Shown: positions 1-8,416 of the stretch, in pieces
How the letters are laid out: every line of letters begins with the position of its first letter
Numbering within the stretch: position 1 is the stretch's first letter
Source: Clostridium cellulovorans 743B
GTDB lineage: Bacteria; Bacillota; Clostridia; Clostridiales; Clostridiaceae
Length of the DNA stretch: 64,000 nucleotides
Reading direction: 5' to 3'
Assembly (NCBI RefSeq): GCF_000145275.1
Contig: NC_014393.1
Location: 558,001-622,000 of the forward strand
Program-made: the position numbers and the translations under genes
Notes under the pieces: model-generated
What the model saw: the letters and a program-made list of their open reading frames with translations, nothing else
Told to the model about the DNA's origin: nothing
The model's database searches: none

Positions 1-978
1 AAAGACAAGTACTCTTTTGTATATTGTTATAAGCTAGAAGGGGTAATCATTCTGTGGACAAAGCTAGAGAATACTTTTGTGTATTTTAGCTTTTTTATTT
101 CACTAGTTTTAGCTTTATTGCTAGGATTAATGTTAAACAAGCGTTCAAAGCCTTTAAAACAGCTTATTAATTTTGTGGATGAAATCAAAGATGGAAATTA
201 TCATAGCAAAGTTCAGCTACATGGCAGGGATGAATTTGCTATGCTAGGAAATAATTTTAATGAAATGGCTGAAAAAATTAGAGAGACCCTTGAACAATTG
301 AATAATGATATGGAGATGAAGCAACAATTCATAGATAATTTGTCCCATGAACTGAGAACCCCTTTAACCTCTATATATGGCTATGCAGATTATATTCAAA
401 AGGCAGCTATATCTGAGGAAGATAAATATGAATCAACACAGTACATAATGGAAGAAAGCAAAAGATTGCAGTATATGGCTAATCGTTTATTAGATATGAC
501 AATAAGAAAACAGAAAAGCATAGTTAAAGAAAAAATCATTGTAGAAGAATTGTTGGACAAGGTTAAAAGGACAATAACTCCTATAGCTGATGAAAAACTG
601 ATATCTATCAATATCAGTAATACCTTGTCAGAAATTTTTGGGGAAAGAGAATTAATTGAAAGTGTTATGGTGAACTTATTAGATAATGCTGTAAAGGCAT
701 CTGAAGAAAAGGGATCCATAGAGATTTTAACTATTCATTTCAATGGGGAAGATATAATTCAAATTATTGATAAAGGAAAAGGTATAGCTGAGGAACATCT
801 AAGGCATATAACGGAGCCTTTTTTTAGAACCGATAAGGCAAGAAGTAAAGCAGAAGGTGGAGTGGGGCTAGGACTCACTTTATGCAAACAGGTTATGGAT
901 ATGCATGATGGTAAATTAAAAATCAGCTCGCAGCTTGATAAAGGAACCACAGTATCGTTAATTTTTACAACTCTATAA
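1..978 (+). CDS. Sensor histidine kinase, 5' end outside the window
   Basis: Membrane sensor kinase of a two-component system; the frame is open to the first base, so the sensor domain and probably the partner response regulator lie upstream. Visible in order: a transmembrane segment (about 10-20 residues after the window edge), a HAMP linker, the H-box SHELRTPLTS with the phosphorylated His, the N-box NLLDNAVKAS, the G1 box DKGKGI, the F-box FFRTDKAR and the G2 box GVGLGL. All catalytic boxes are intact. An internal GTG at 79 is not a credible start because the coding frame continues upstream. The signal it senses cannot be read from here. Confidence 0.93.
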   Translation, partial: KDKYSFVYCYKLEGVIILWTKLENTFVYFSFFISLVLALLLGLMLNKRSKPLKQLINFVDEIKDGNYHSKVQLHGRDEFAMLGNNFNEMAEKIRETLEQLNNDMEMKQQFIDNLSHELRTPLTSIYGYADYIQKAAISEEDKYESTQYIMEESKRLQYMANRLLDMTIRKQKSIVKEKIIVEELLDKVKRTITPIADEKLISINISNTLSEIFGERELIESVMVNLLDNAVKASEEKGSIEILTIHFNGEDIIQIIDKGKGIAEEHLRHITEPFFRTDKARSKAEGGVGLGLTLCKQVMDMHDGKLKISSQLDKGTTVSLIFTTL

Positions 979-1013
979 TAACTTTCATATAAGTCTATAA
1001 CAGAGTTTTTTTA
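969..1013 (+). terminator. Rho-independent terminator after the kinase gene
   Basis: Arms AACTCT (969-974) and AGAGTT (1002-1007) enclose a second small stem (ACTT/AAGT) and are followed by seven T. It overlaps the last codons of the kinase gene and separates it from the next gene. Confidence 0.6.
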
Positions 1014-1088
1014 TACTTATAAAAAATAAATCATTTAGCAATTTAGATTAAGGATTATTGTTAAAGTAGTTTAGGAAGTGAGGATTAT

Positions 1089-1958
1089 ATGAAAAAGTTT
1101 ATTAGAAAAAATACAATGCTGCTGATTGGGGCAACTGTTTTATTGGTGACATTAGGTACATTACTTTTAAAGGGTGGTATTCACTATTATAGCAAAGCTA
1201 GTATGGAAAAGTTAGAAAATTTACAAGCAGATGAAACAACGATAGAGTTTATTAGCGATGAATATAGACACAAGGATGATACTTTTATAGAGGATCCAAA
1301 GCCTATTGATAAGGTGAAACAGGCGGATTTATACAATTCTATAATTAACAGTTTAGAAAGAGCACAGGGAAAGGCAATAAACTCTGAGAAAGAAGAGAAT
1401 GAAAGGCGTTATCAAGCTGTGAAGGATAAGGTTAATGTAAGAAAAGAAGATGTTAAAGAAATCTTTAAAAAGAAAATATATGATGCATTTGGTGATATAT
1501 TAGATATATCAGATATACCTGATGAACAAGTACTATTTATAGATACAGAGTATGAAAGATATGATTGGTATTTATTCTTGAGAAATGAAAAGAGCCAGAA
1601 ATCTTATTGTGGTAATATAAATGGAATTAGTGGTGAAGTTACTTTATTAAGTAGACACGATTATAAGGGCTTAGAGAATCCAGATATAGCAGGTTATGTT
1701 ACCTGGATAAAGTTCGAATTGAAAAATAATAAAATAGATCTCTATCTTAATAAAACAAAAGAAATAATAAACAAAAATAATATTGCTAACTCACAGAATA
1801 ATAGTATTAAAAGTATTGCTATTAAAAATACATTTTATGCAGGATTAAGACCATTCGTTGACTTAGAAGCGAAAATGCAAGACAAAAGAAAAGTGCGTAT
1901 AGCATTTTATGCGGATACCGATGAATTATTAAACATACAAGTTTTGTCACAATACTAA
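1089..1958 (+). CDS. Membrane-anchored protein of unknown function
   Basis: No family recognised. 289 residues: a basic N-terminus, one hydrophobic segment at about 11-29, then a hydrophilic extracytoplasmic region rich in Lys, Glu and Asp. There is no lipobox cysteine and no clear signal-peptidase site after the hydrophobic stretch, so it is probably a signal-anchored surface protein. The start has an upstream GGAAGTGAGG ribosome site. It follows a histidine kinase gene and precedes a small membrane protein; a link to that two-component system is an inference from position only. Confidence 0.7.
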   Translation: MKKFIRKNTMLLIGATVLLVTLGTLLLKGGIHYYSKASMEKLENLQADETTIEFISDEYRHKDDTFIEDPKPIDKVKQADLYNSIINSLERAQGKAINSEKEENERRYQAVKDKVNVRKEDVKEIFKKKIYDAFGDILDISDIPDEQVLFIDTEYERYDWYLFLRNEKSQKSYCGNINGISGEVTLLSRHDYKGLENPDIAGYVTWIKFELKNNKIDLYLNKTKEIINKNNIANSQNNSIKSIAIKNTFYAGLRPFVDLEAKMQDKRKVRIAFYADTDELLNIQVLSQY

Positions 1959-2034
1959 TCTTTTCATTTTTTAAGTTACTTCTGGATGAATAAATAGTGA
2001 AATAAGGTAATAATTAAAGCAGAGGTGAAAAGTT

Positions 2035-2424
2035 ATGAAAAAAATATTAAAAGACTTTTTATTTGGATTATTGCTTATGTTCAATATAACTATTTGTAAG
2101 TTCTTAGTTACATTGCCTTTTGAAATGCCCATGGATTTTACTAATGAAAATTATTCATACGTAATAAACAGAGAATTTTTAGTAACTTCATTGCCTGCAT
2201 TAGTTATTACGCTTATATATACAAGGCTTTTAAAAACAAAAACTAAGGCAGACGCGTTAAGAAAAAGTATTATATGGACAATAGTTGTTATTTTAAACTA
2301 TTCTCTAATTGGGATAGGAAATGATAATTTTAAGATAATCTTTGGTGGTTGGGGGATTTATAGTTTGATTGCAAGTGTATTCATAGCACCGATTTTATCA
2401 TTGTATATTAGAAAACATAATTAA
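2035..2424 (+). CDS. Small integral membrane protein, unknown
   Basis: 129 residues with four hydrophobic segments (about 8-28, 47-63, 80-96, 104-124), short loops and a basic C-terminal tail. No catalytic motif and no family recognised. The ribosome site GCAGAGGTG lies just upstream of the ATG. The gene ends in a hairpin shared with the convergent lipoprotein gene. It may be co-transcribed with the preceding membrane-anchored protein (76-bp gap). Confidence 0.65.
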   Translation: MKKILKDFLFGLLLMFNITICKFLVTLPFEMPMDFTNENYSYVINREFLVTSLPALVITLIYTRLLKTKTKADALRKSIIWTIVVILNYSLIGIGNDNFKIIFGGWGIYSLIASVFIAPILSLYIRKHN

Positions 2425-2454
2425 AAGGTATGGAAAATTCCCCATACCTTTTAA
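2421..2454. terminator. Bidirectional terminator between convergent genes
   Basis: Perfect 13-bp arms TTAAAAGGTATGG (2421-2433) and its complement (2442-2454), 8-nt loop, with A- and T-rich ends on both strands. It fills the 30-bp gap between two convergent stop codons. Confidence 0.85.
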
Positions 2455-3441
2455 TTATTTCATGTATTTATAGACTAATTCATAACATCTACTTTCAGTT
2501 ACAAACGCTAAAGAAGCTTGGTAGGCTACAGAACCTAATTGGCTTCCAACACCTTGTGATTCTTCAGATTTTTTTGCCTTAGTTTCTTTTTGAGTTATCC
2601 ATTGCAGTTCTTCTTTGTTTAATTTACTCATTTCATCGGAAGGCAATTGTTGTTTTAGTAAAGAATAAATTTTATTTAATTGCTCATCCCATTTTATATA
2701 TTTTTTATCTGCGTAAGTGAACATACTGTTAGTTGTTCCAGAGCCGGCATCTTTATATTCTTGAGATGAAAGTAGTTCATTTTCAATGTTAGCTAGTTCT
2801 TTTAAGTATTCTTCTTTGTTAGCATTTATTTTAAATTTTGAATCTGTCATGTAATTGTTAACTAACTCATAGCATCTGGCTTTTGTTGAGTTGTATAAAG
2901 ATGTGTTATATGCAACAGGTTCAAAGGTTCCGCCCTTAAATTCAGAGGCTGCTGCATTTGCTGCATTTTCTTTCTGTGTTATCCAGTTAATTTCTTCAGC
3001 TTCTAAATTTTTCATTATATCTTGGGATAGCTGTTCTTTTAGTAAGTTGTAAATTTCATTTAAGGCATCATCATAACATCTATAAGAATCTCCATAAAAA
3101 CTTTTCATAGAAATTGTTATTCCTGCATCTGAATTTTTCTTTTCTGGTAGAAGATCGAGCCGTTTTTGAATTATATCTAATCTTACAAGGAATTCTTCTC
3201 TTCTTCCATCAAGCTTTGTTACTGCATTTGCTGGAGTTATTTTCTCAGCATTTTCTGTTGTTTTTGTTGTTTCTGTTGTTTCTTTTGTTGAAGGAGATGA
3301 ATCAGCTTTGAAGGTGCTATCTTCTGCTTTTGGATTTTGTGCTGTTATACTTGTACTAGATTGTGCATCTTTGGTGCATGAGGTTAGTGTAATTATGGAC
3401 AATGATATTGTTATAAGAAGTGCAATTTTCTTATTTTTCAT
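2455..3441 (-). CDS. Lipoprotein with two LprI/DUF1311-like domains
   Basis: 328 residues. The N-terminus is a lipoprotein signal with lipobox LTSC (Cys at about 22), then a Ser/Thr/Glu-rich linker to about residue 70. Two homologous helical units follow (about 85-200 and 205-328). Each has a Y-x-x-LL-x-x-QL segment, a W-I-T-Q-K-E motif and a final S/T-x-x-R-C-Y-E-L-V-x-x-Y-M block. This is the pattern of the LprI / DUF1311 family, whose characterised members include a mycobacterial lysozyme inhibitor. Tandem duplication in one lipoprotein is visible here; lysozyme inhibition in this protein is inference. Ribosome site GGGGAG upstream of the ATG. Confidence 0.8.
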   Translation of the reverse strand: MKNKKIALLITISLSIITLTSCTKDAQSSTSITAQNPKAEDSTFKADSSPSTKETTETTKTTENAEKITPANAVTKLDGRREEFLVRLDIIQKRLDLLPEKKNSDAGITISMKSFYGDSYRCYDDALNEIYNLLKEQLSQDIMKNLEAEEINWITQKENAANAAASEFKGGTFEPVAYNTSLYNSTKARCYELVNNYMTDSKFKINANKEEYLKELANIENELLSSQEYKDAGSGTTNSMFTYADKKYIKWDEQLNKIYSLLKQQLPSDEMSKLNKEELQWITQKETKAKKSEESQGVGSQLGSVAYQASLAFVTESRCYELVYKYMK

Positions 3442-3669
3442 TACTATTCTCCCCTTAATACTGAACTTTTCATTACTATATAATTTGAAAAAAGAAATAT
3501 TAAACTATATTATATCATATTATAAGTTCTTGATTAAATATCGTTATTACATAAGGGCACAGTAAGAAAAGTTTATTTGACACCTCAATAATAAAAGATG
3601 AAGAGAGCAATAATTTTCTGCATCTTTATTGAATATTTTTGAATGGAAAACTAGTAGCTAATGAATTGG

Positions 3670-3760
3670 AATTTAACTGGAGGCAGTGTTGTTTTATAAG
3701 GTATAATATTAAGACATAGAATTACTTTTGGTGCTTTTTTATTAGAAGCAGTTTTGGTTA
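3670..3760 (+). promoter_or_regulatory. Shared promoter/5'-hairpin element, copy A
   Basis: A ~90-bp intergenic block nearly identical to 9966-10056, with a single T-run indel between them. It contains a -10 box TATAAT (3702-3707) and, near the predicted transcript 5' end, a hairpin with arms 3718-3727 and 3746-3755 (8 Watson-Crick or wobble pairs, plus one G-U and one mismatch). No good sigma-A -35 box sits at the usual distance, which suggests an activator-dependent promoter. It drives the LAL-type regulator gene at 3814. Confidence 0.6.
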
Positions 3761-3777
3761 TATTAATAAAATCACAT

Positions 3778-3797
3778 CAATTATCGAGAGATAATTG
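3778..3797 (+). promoter_or_regulatory. GNRA-tetraloop hairpin just upstream of a ribosome site
   Basis: Perfect 8-bp arms CAATTATC and GATAATTG around a GAGA loop, ending four to five bases before the AGAGGTGGA ribosome site of the regulator gene. A GNRA loop closed by a C-G pair is stable in RNA. A role in translation or mRNA stability is inferred. Confidence 0.45.
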
Positions 3798-3813
3798 ATA
3801 AAGAGGTGGAATA

Positions 3814-6501
3814 ATGTATCAAGAAAGTTCATTAATCAATACAAAACTCAATATTCCAATATTAAGTTCAAAGGTGATTAAGAGGACAAACTTATTTAAA
3901 AAGTTAAATAGTTTTCTTGATTATAGACTTATATTAGTAACTGCTCCAGCAGGATATGGAAAGACCACCCTAATAACTTCTTGGCTTTCTGAGAAGAAAA
4001 AGAATAAATCTACAGTAGCTTGGCTATCATTAGGTGAAGAGGATAACGAAGCAGAATGCTTTTGGAGTTATTTCTTTTTATCAGTATATAAAAAAATATC
4101 AGAAATCAATCACTGTATTGAAGATAGCAAAAGTTTTTATAATGAGTCTGCTACTTTTAATAATCTATATCTATCTCATTTTATAAATACTATAGCCAAG
4201 ATTAATGAGGGAATAATTATAGTTATTGATGATTTTCATCTGATTACCAATGATAAGATAATTGAAAATATGAAATTTCTTATAAAGAATATGCCTGATA
4301 ACATGCATCTTCTGTTGATTAGTAGAAATCTTCCACAGCTTGGACTTCCTAGACTTAGAGCTGCAGATAGTGTTCTTGAAATAAATCAGTATGATTTGTG
4401 TTTTACACCAGAGGAAACTACTGAGTTTTTTGAAAAGGTTTCTGGGACAAAGTTCACTTACGATATATACCACAAGGTATGGAGTGAATCAGAAGGTTGG
4501 ATTGCTGGAATTCAAATGATAGGTTTATCAATGAAGAATAGCAGTAGAAATATTACAGGAGATCAGGACGGGAAAAATAATAAGTTTGTATTTGAATACA
4601 TAGCAGAAGAAGTATTTTTAAGTTTAGAAGAGGACACTAAAAAGTTCCTTTTATATACTTCTATTATTGATGAATTTTCTTGTGCTCTTTGTGATTACCT
4701 ATTAGATATTAATAATAGTAGTGAACTTATAAAAGAAATAGAAAAAGCAAATCTTTTCTTAGTGAGTATTGATAATGAACAAAGTTGTTTTCGATACCAT
4801 AACTTATTTAGAAACTTTTTAAGAAAACAGCTGGAGAAGTTAGGGATTGAGACAATACATAAGCTATTTAATAAGGTAGCTAGATGGTATGAAAATAGCA
4901 ATCAGCTAAATAAAGCTGTAGAAAGTTATATAAAAGGCAAAAATTTCCATAAGGCTGTTTCAATTATTGAACAACTTAGTGGTGAGATAGCGTGTAGAGG
5001 AGAAGCGAGGGTGCTTCATAAATGGAATCAATTGCTTCCTATTGATATAGTTAAGAGTAATACAAGGTTAATTATGAATAGTGCTTGGGCTATGGTTGCA
5101 GAGGGGGACATAGGTAAGGTATCAGAATACATTAAAATGGTTCAAGCTTGTGAGGCGGTAAGTTTTCTCAAAAGGTCTAAAGGTGATGAAGAGAGAGATT
5201 CCCAAGTGAGAGTGGAAATATTGGCATTGAATTCTTCTGCAAATCTTACAATAATCAATGAAGTCGAAGAGATAATCACTGACTGTGAAAAGGCAATTCC
5301 ATATTTAAATGAGGAAGAATTTTTAACTCAGCTTATTTTCTTTAATATAGCGAGGGCATATTTTCTTAAGGGTGAGCTTGGAAAAGCAATACATTATTTT
5401 CAAAAATCTTTAGAAAGAAGCATAAAGACTAAAGAAACATATTTTAGAATATTAACAAATAAGGCCCTAACTATATATAAAAAACTGCAAGGAAATTATA
5501 AAGAAGCTAAACAGGAACTTGAGGAATTAATTTCAAGCTTGAAAGTAAATGGGGATGTAATATCTCCTGTGTTAGGGATTTTGTATGCAGAGTTAGCAGA
5601 TATACATTATCAATGGAATGAAATTGATAAAGCAATGGAATTGGCCAGAGAAGGTTTAGCCTTAGGTCTTGCTGGTGAAGATAGTTGGGTAATAGCCGAA
5701 AATAACTTAATCCTTGCAAAGTTATATAATGCTACGAACTTTCATAAGGAGTATCAGGAGATAGTCGATAAAACTAAAAAATATTTAACTGATAATAAGT
5801 TTTTTGATACAAGTCTAAAGTTCGATAGCTTTAATGCAGAAATTATGCTTAGCAAAGGAAAGGTTAATCCAGTTTTGGCTTGGTTAAGTGATATAGCACC
5901 AGTAATATCAGATGATTTAATAGCAATTTATCCAGAGGTTTTTATTGTGAAGGTAAAGCTTTACATTTATGAGAATCAATTTGATAAAGCAAGAGAATTG
6001 ATAAGTACTATTGATAAAAACGTTGAAAAGTATCAGTTGAATAAAGTGCTAGTAGAGACAAAGATATTAAGTGCAAAAGTTTATAAGAAATTAGGATATA
6101 TAGCTAAAGCTATTAGTGAAATAGAAAAAGCAATGGAATTATCATGGCAACAAAAGATAACTAGGATTTTTTTAGATGAGGGAAGCTGGATGGAGGATAT
6201 GTTAAAAAAACTTAAGAATAGGCTCAGCGGGGATGATGTAAGCTTATACCTGGACTATTTATTAGTTAGTTTTAATAGTACCTCTGAAATTATTATTGCT
6301 GTAGAAGATGAATTATTAAGCAAAAGAGAAATCGAAATTCTTCAATCTTTAGAGCAAGGAGCTACAAATTCAGAGATAGCAGAAAAGTCTTTTGTTTCTA
6401 TAAACACTGTGAAAACGCATCTTCTAAATATTTATACAAAGCTTGATGTTCACAGCAGAACAAGGGCTGTAGTTAAGGCTAAAGAGTTAAAGTTAATATA
6501 A
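3814..6501 (+). CDS. LAL/MalT-type LuxR family transcriptional regulator
   Basis: 895 residues, the usual size for large ATP-binding LuxR regulators. A Walker A motif APAGYGKTT is at about 44-52 and a Walker B-like run ending IDDFHLI at about 138-144. A long helical TPR-like middle region (about 350-800) follows, then a C-terminal LuxR helix-turn-helix (about 835-892, SKREIEIL ... INTVKTHLLNIYTKL). Family knowledge: MalT-type proteins are STAND ATPases that oligomerise on binding an inducer and activate transcription. The inducer cannot be read from sequence. The same promoter element precedes this gene and the ABC exporter at 10120, so autoregulation and control of the exporter are plausible. 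Confidence 0.9.
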   Translation: MYQESSLINTKLNIPILSSKVIKRTNLFKKLNSFLDYRLILVTAPAGYGKTTLITSWLSEKKKNKSTVAWLSLGEEDNEAECFWSYFFLSVYKKISEINHCIEDSKSFYNESATFNNLYLSHFINTIAKINEGIIIVIDDFHLITNDKIIENMKFLIKNMPDNMHLLLISRNLPQLGLPRLRAADSVLEINQYDLCFTPEETTEFFEKVSGTKFTYDIYHKVWSESEGWIAGIQMIGLSMKNSSRNITGDQDGKNNKFVFEYIAEEVFLSLEEDTKKFLLYTSIIDEFSCALCDYLLDINNSSELIKEIEKANLFLVSIDNEQSCFRYHNLFRNFLRKQLEKLGIETIHKLFNKVARWYENSNQLNKAVESYIKGKNFHKAVSIIEQLSGEIACRGEARVLHKWNQLLPIDIVKSNTRLIMNSAWAMVAEGDIGKVSEYIKMVQACEAVSFLKRSKGDEERDSQVRVEILALNSSANLTIINEVEEIITDCEKAIPYLNEEEFLTQLIFFNIARAYFLKGELGKAIHYFQKSLERSIKTKETYFRILTNKALTIYKKLQGNYKEAKQELEELISSLKVNGDVISPVLGILYAELADIHYQWNEIDKAMELAREGLALGLAGEDSWVIAENNLILAKLYNATNFHKEYQEIVDKTKKYLTDNKFFDTSLKFDSFNAEIMLSKGKVNPVLAWLSDIAPVISDDLIAIYPEVFIVKVKLYIYENQFDKARELISTIDKNVEKYQLNKVLVETKILSAKVYKKLGYIAKAISEIEKAMELSWQQKITRIFLDEGSWMEDMLKKLKNRLSGDDVSLYLDYLLVSFNSTSEIIIAVEDELLSKREIEILQSLEQGATNSEIAEKSFVSINTVKTHLLNIYTKLDVHSRTRAVVKAKELKLI

Positions 6502-6513
6502 ACAGAGTTCTTG

Positions 6514-6555
6514 GTTTCAGGTGGAGTTTTTTTACTCCATCTGAAACTTTTTTTT
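6514..6555 (+). terminator. Strong terminator after the LAL regulator
   Basis: Arms GTTTCAGGTGGAGT (6514-6527) and ACTCCATCTGAAAC (6534-6547), 6-nt loop, then eight T. Confidence 0.9.
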
Positions 6556-6592
6556 ATAATGTTCCAATTGGGAAAAAGATGTTGCAGAATTT

Positions 6593-7087
6593 CTATTCCT
6601 TTGAGATGATATGTTCTACATTGGATATATTGTTAAATGACTTGTTCTTAAGAAATTCTGGAACTAAGTTGATTTTATTTAAATCATCTAAAGGCAACCA
6701 GTGCAAAGTTTCTTTTGGCAAATCTGTGAAACTGCTATCTGAAATGTTCACATCATCACTATCTATCATCAAGTAAAAGAAAACTATTTCATGATAACGG
6801 TGCTTATCTACTTCATAAAACCGTTCTTGAACAAACGCAAGTTTATCTATTTCAAGCCTGTAGCCTGTTTCCTCATAAATTTCTCGAATAATGGCTTCTT
6901 CCGAGGTTTCATTAATTTGAACACCTCCGCCAACTGTGTAATAGCAATCATAGTCTGGACTTTTTGCTGCAAGAAAATTATTATCTTTGATAATCAGAGC
7001 AGCTGCTCTTACGGTACATATCATCCCTGCCATTTCTGCATACCAATCCATTTTTGTTCTGCCGGCAAGTAACCCTGTTTCATTCAT
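6593..7087 (-). CDS. NUDIX hydrolase
   Basis: 164 residues. The Nudix box is complete (about 53-76: GGGVQINE ... REIYEETGY, pattern G-x5-E-x7-R-E-x2-E-E-x-G), so the Mg-binding glutamates are present. A short N-terminal extension (about 20 residues) precedes the usual fold. Substrate class cannot be called; nucleoside-diphosphate derivatives are typical of the family. It is convergent with the LAL regulator gene, whose terminator lies between them. Ribosome site GAGAGG upstream of the ATG. Confidence 0.88.
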   Translation of the reverse strand: MNETGLLAGRTKMDWYAEMAGMICTVRAAALIIKDNNFLAAKSPDYDCYYTVGGGVQINETSEEAIIREIYEETGYRLEIDKLAFVQERFYEVDKHRYHEIVFFYLMIDSDDVNISDSSFTDLPKETLHWLPLDDLNKINLVPEFLKNKSFNNISNVEHIISKE

Positions 7088-7418
7088 AAATACCTCTCTT
7101 GTATATAAAAAATATTTTATATAAGTTTCCTTAACGTTTTTATATCATAATCATTTAACAGTTATAAATGAAATGTAGATTTTTAATGGGAACATATATA
7201 GTTATGTTGATATTTATGTTCTAACTAGTAGTTGATAACATAATATTGCAAATTTTAACATTATTACAAATGTGTCTTGAGAAAATAAAAAGAGTATATG
7301 AGAAAAGTATTTTCATACTTTTGGGTGATGAAAAAGAAGTTTTATATTTGTAAAATAATATTACGGAAACTGCGATTTAAAAGTATAATTTCTAAATTTA
7401 GCATATGAGGTGGGGAAG
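7088..7418. other. Gene-free divergent intergenic region
   Basis: AT-rich region between the minus-strand NUDIX gene and the plus-strand dehydrogenase gene; both promoters should lie here. One clear structure is a hairpin with arms AAAAGTAT (7303-7310) and ATACTTTT (7315-7322). No coding frame was recognised. Confidence 0.4.
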
Positions 7419-8264
7419 ATGAAGGTATTTAAAGATAAAGTAGCAATAATAACTGGAGCAGCTAGTGGAATTGGCTCAGCTATAGCAGAACGTTGTGCTT
7501 ATGAAGGAATGAAAGTTGTTTTGGCAGATATTGATGAAGGAGCATTAAGAAACACTGAAAAAGTAATTAAATCTATTGGGGTAGAAACTTTATCTGTAAG
7601 GTGTGATGTATCAAAAGAAAATGATATTCGAGTACTAGCTGAAAAAACCTTGGAAGCCTTTGGAGAAGTATGCTTGCTGTTTAATAATGCTGGTGTAGCT
7701 ACAGGGACTCTCTTATGGGAAAATACTACTGCTGATTGGCAATGGGTTCTCGGGGTGAATCTATGGGGATTAATTAATTCTACAAAAACATTTGTTCCAA
7801 TTATGCTTAAACAAAATAAGGAGTGTCACATAGTTAATGTAGCATCAATTGCAGGATTTACAGCATGCCCTGGAAACGGGATATATAGCGTATCAAAACA
7901 CGCAATAGTTAACTTTTCTGAGACATTATATTATGAAATGAAATTAGCTAATGCTCCAATTGATGTATCTGTTGTTTGTCCTGGCTTTGTAAATACTCAG
8001 CTTATGAATTCTGAGCGAAATCGCCCTAGTGATTTAATGAATTCTTTAGATAGTACGAGCTATGGACCACAAAAGCAGATGTTTGAAAAAATATTTCATG
8101 ATGGAGTGCTAAGTGGAATATCACCTGAACAGGTTGTAGAAGAGATTTTTCAAGCAATCCCAAATAAAAAATTTTATATTTTAACACATAAAGAAAGCAA
8201 GGATTTAATAAGAAAGCGAATGGAAGATATTTTAAATGAAAATAATCCTACTATTTATTTTTAA
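7419..8264 (+). CDS. Short-chain dehydrogenase/reductase (SDR)
   Basis: Classical SDR of about 281 residues: N-terminal nucleotide motif TGAASGIG, NNAG after strand 4, catalytic S in NVASIAG and Y-x-x-x-K in YSVSKH, followed by the PGFVNT segment. NAD(P)-dependent oxidation or reduction of an alcohol/ketone is expected; the substrate is unknown. A GTG at 7410 lies in the same frame, but it falls inside the GAGGTGGGG ribosome site, so the ATG at 7419 is the likelier start. The next gene (FAD oxidoreductase) follows after 152 bp in the same direction and may share the pathway. Confidence 0.9.
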   Translation: MKVFKDKVAIITGAASGIGSAIAERCAYEGMKVVLADIDEGALRNTEKVIKSIGVETLSVRCDVSKENDIRVLAEKTLEAFGEVCLLFNNAGVATGTLLWENTTADWQWVLGVNLWGLINSTKTFVPIMLKQNKECHIVNVASIAGFTACPGNGIYSVSKHAIVNFSETLYYEMKLANAPIDVSVVCPGFVNTQLMNSERNRPSDLMNSLDSTSYGPQKQMFEKIFHDGVLSGISPEQVVEEIFQAIPNKKFYILTHKESKDLIRKRMEDILNENNPTIYF

Positions 8265-8416
8265 TTGATAGGTGTAAGTCAGTTTAACTAGTACAACAAG
8301 TTATCATATGACTTTATTATTGAGATGTTAGGTAGATTGATATTTGCAAAATTATTAACGGATTAATGAAAGATATGAAGTACAGTTAATTTAAAAAATA
8401 TGGGGAGGTAATTAAT

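Noticed and set aside
7300..7340. Third copy of the shared promoter/hairpin element upstream of the SDR gene
   Set aside because: Only ACTTTTGG and AGAAG-TTTT resemble the element; the -10 box, spacing and stem do not match, so it is more likely chance in AT-rich DNA.
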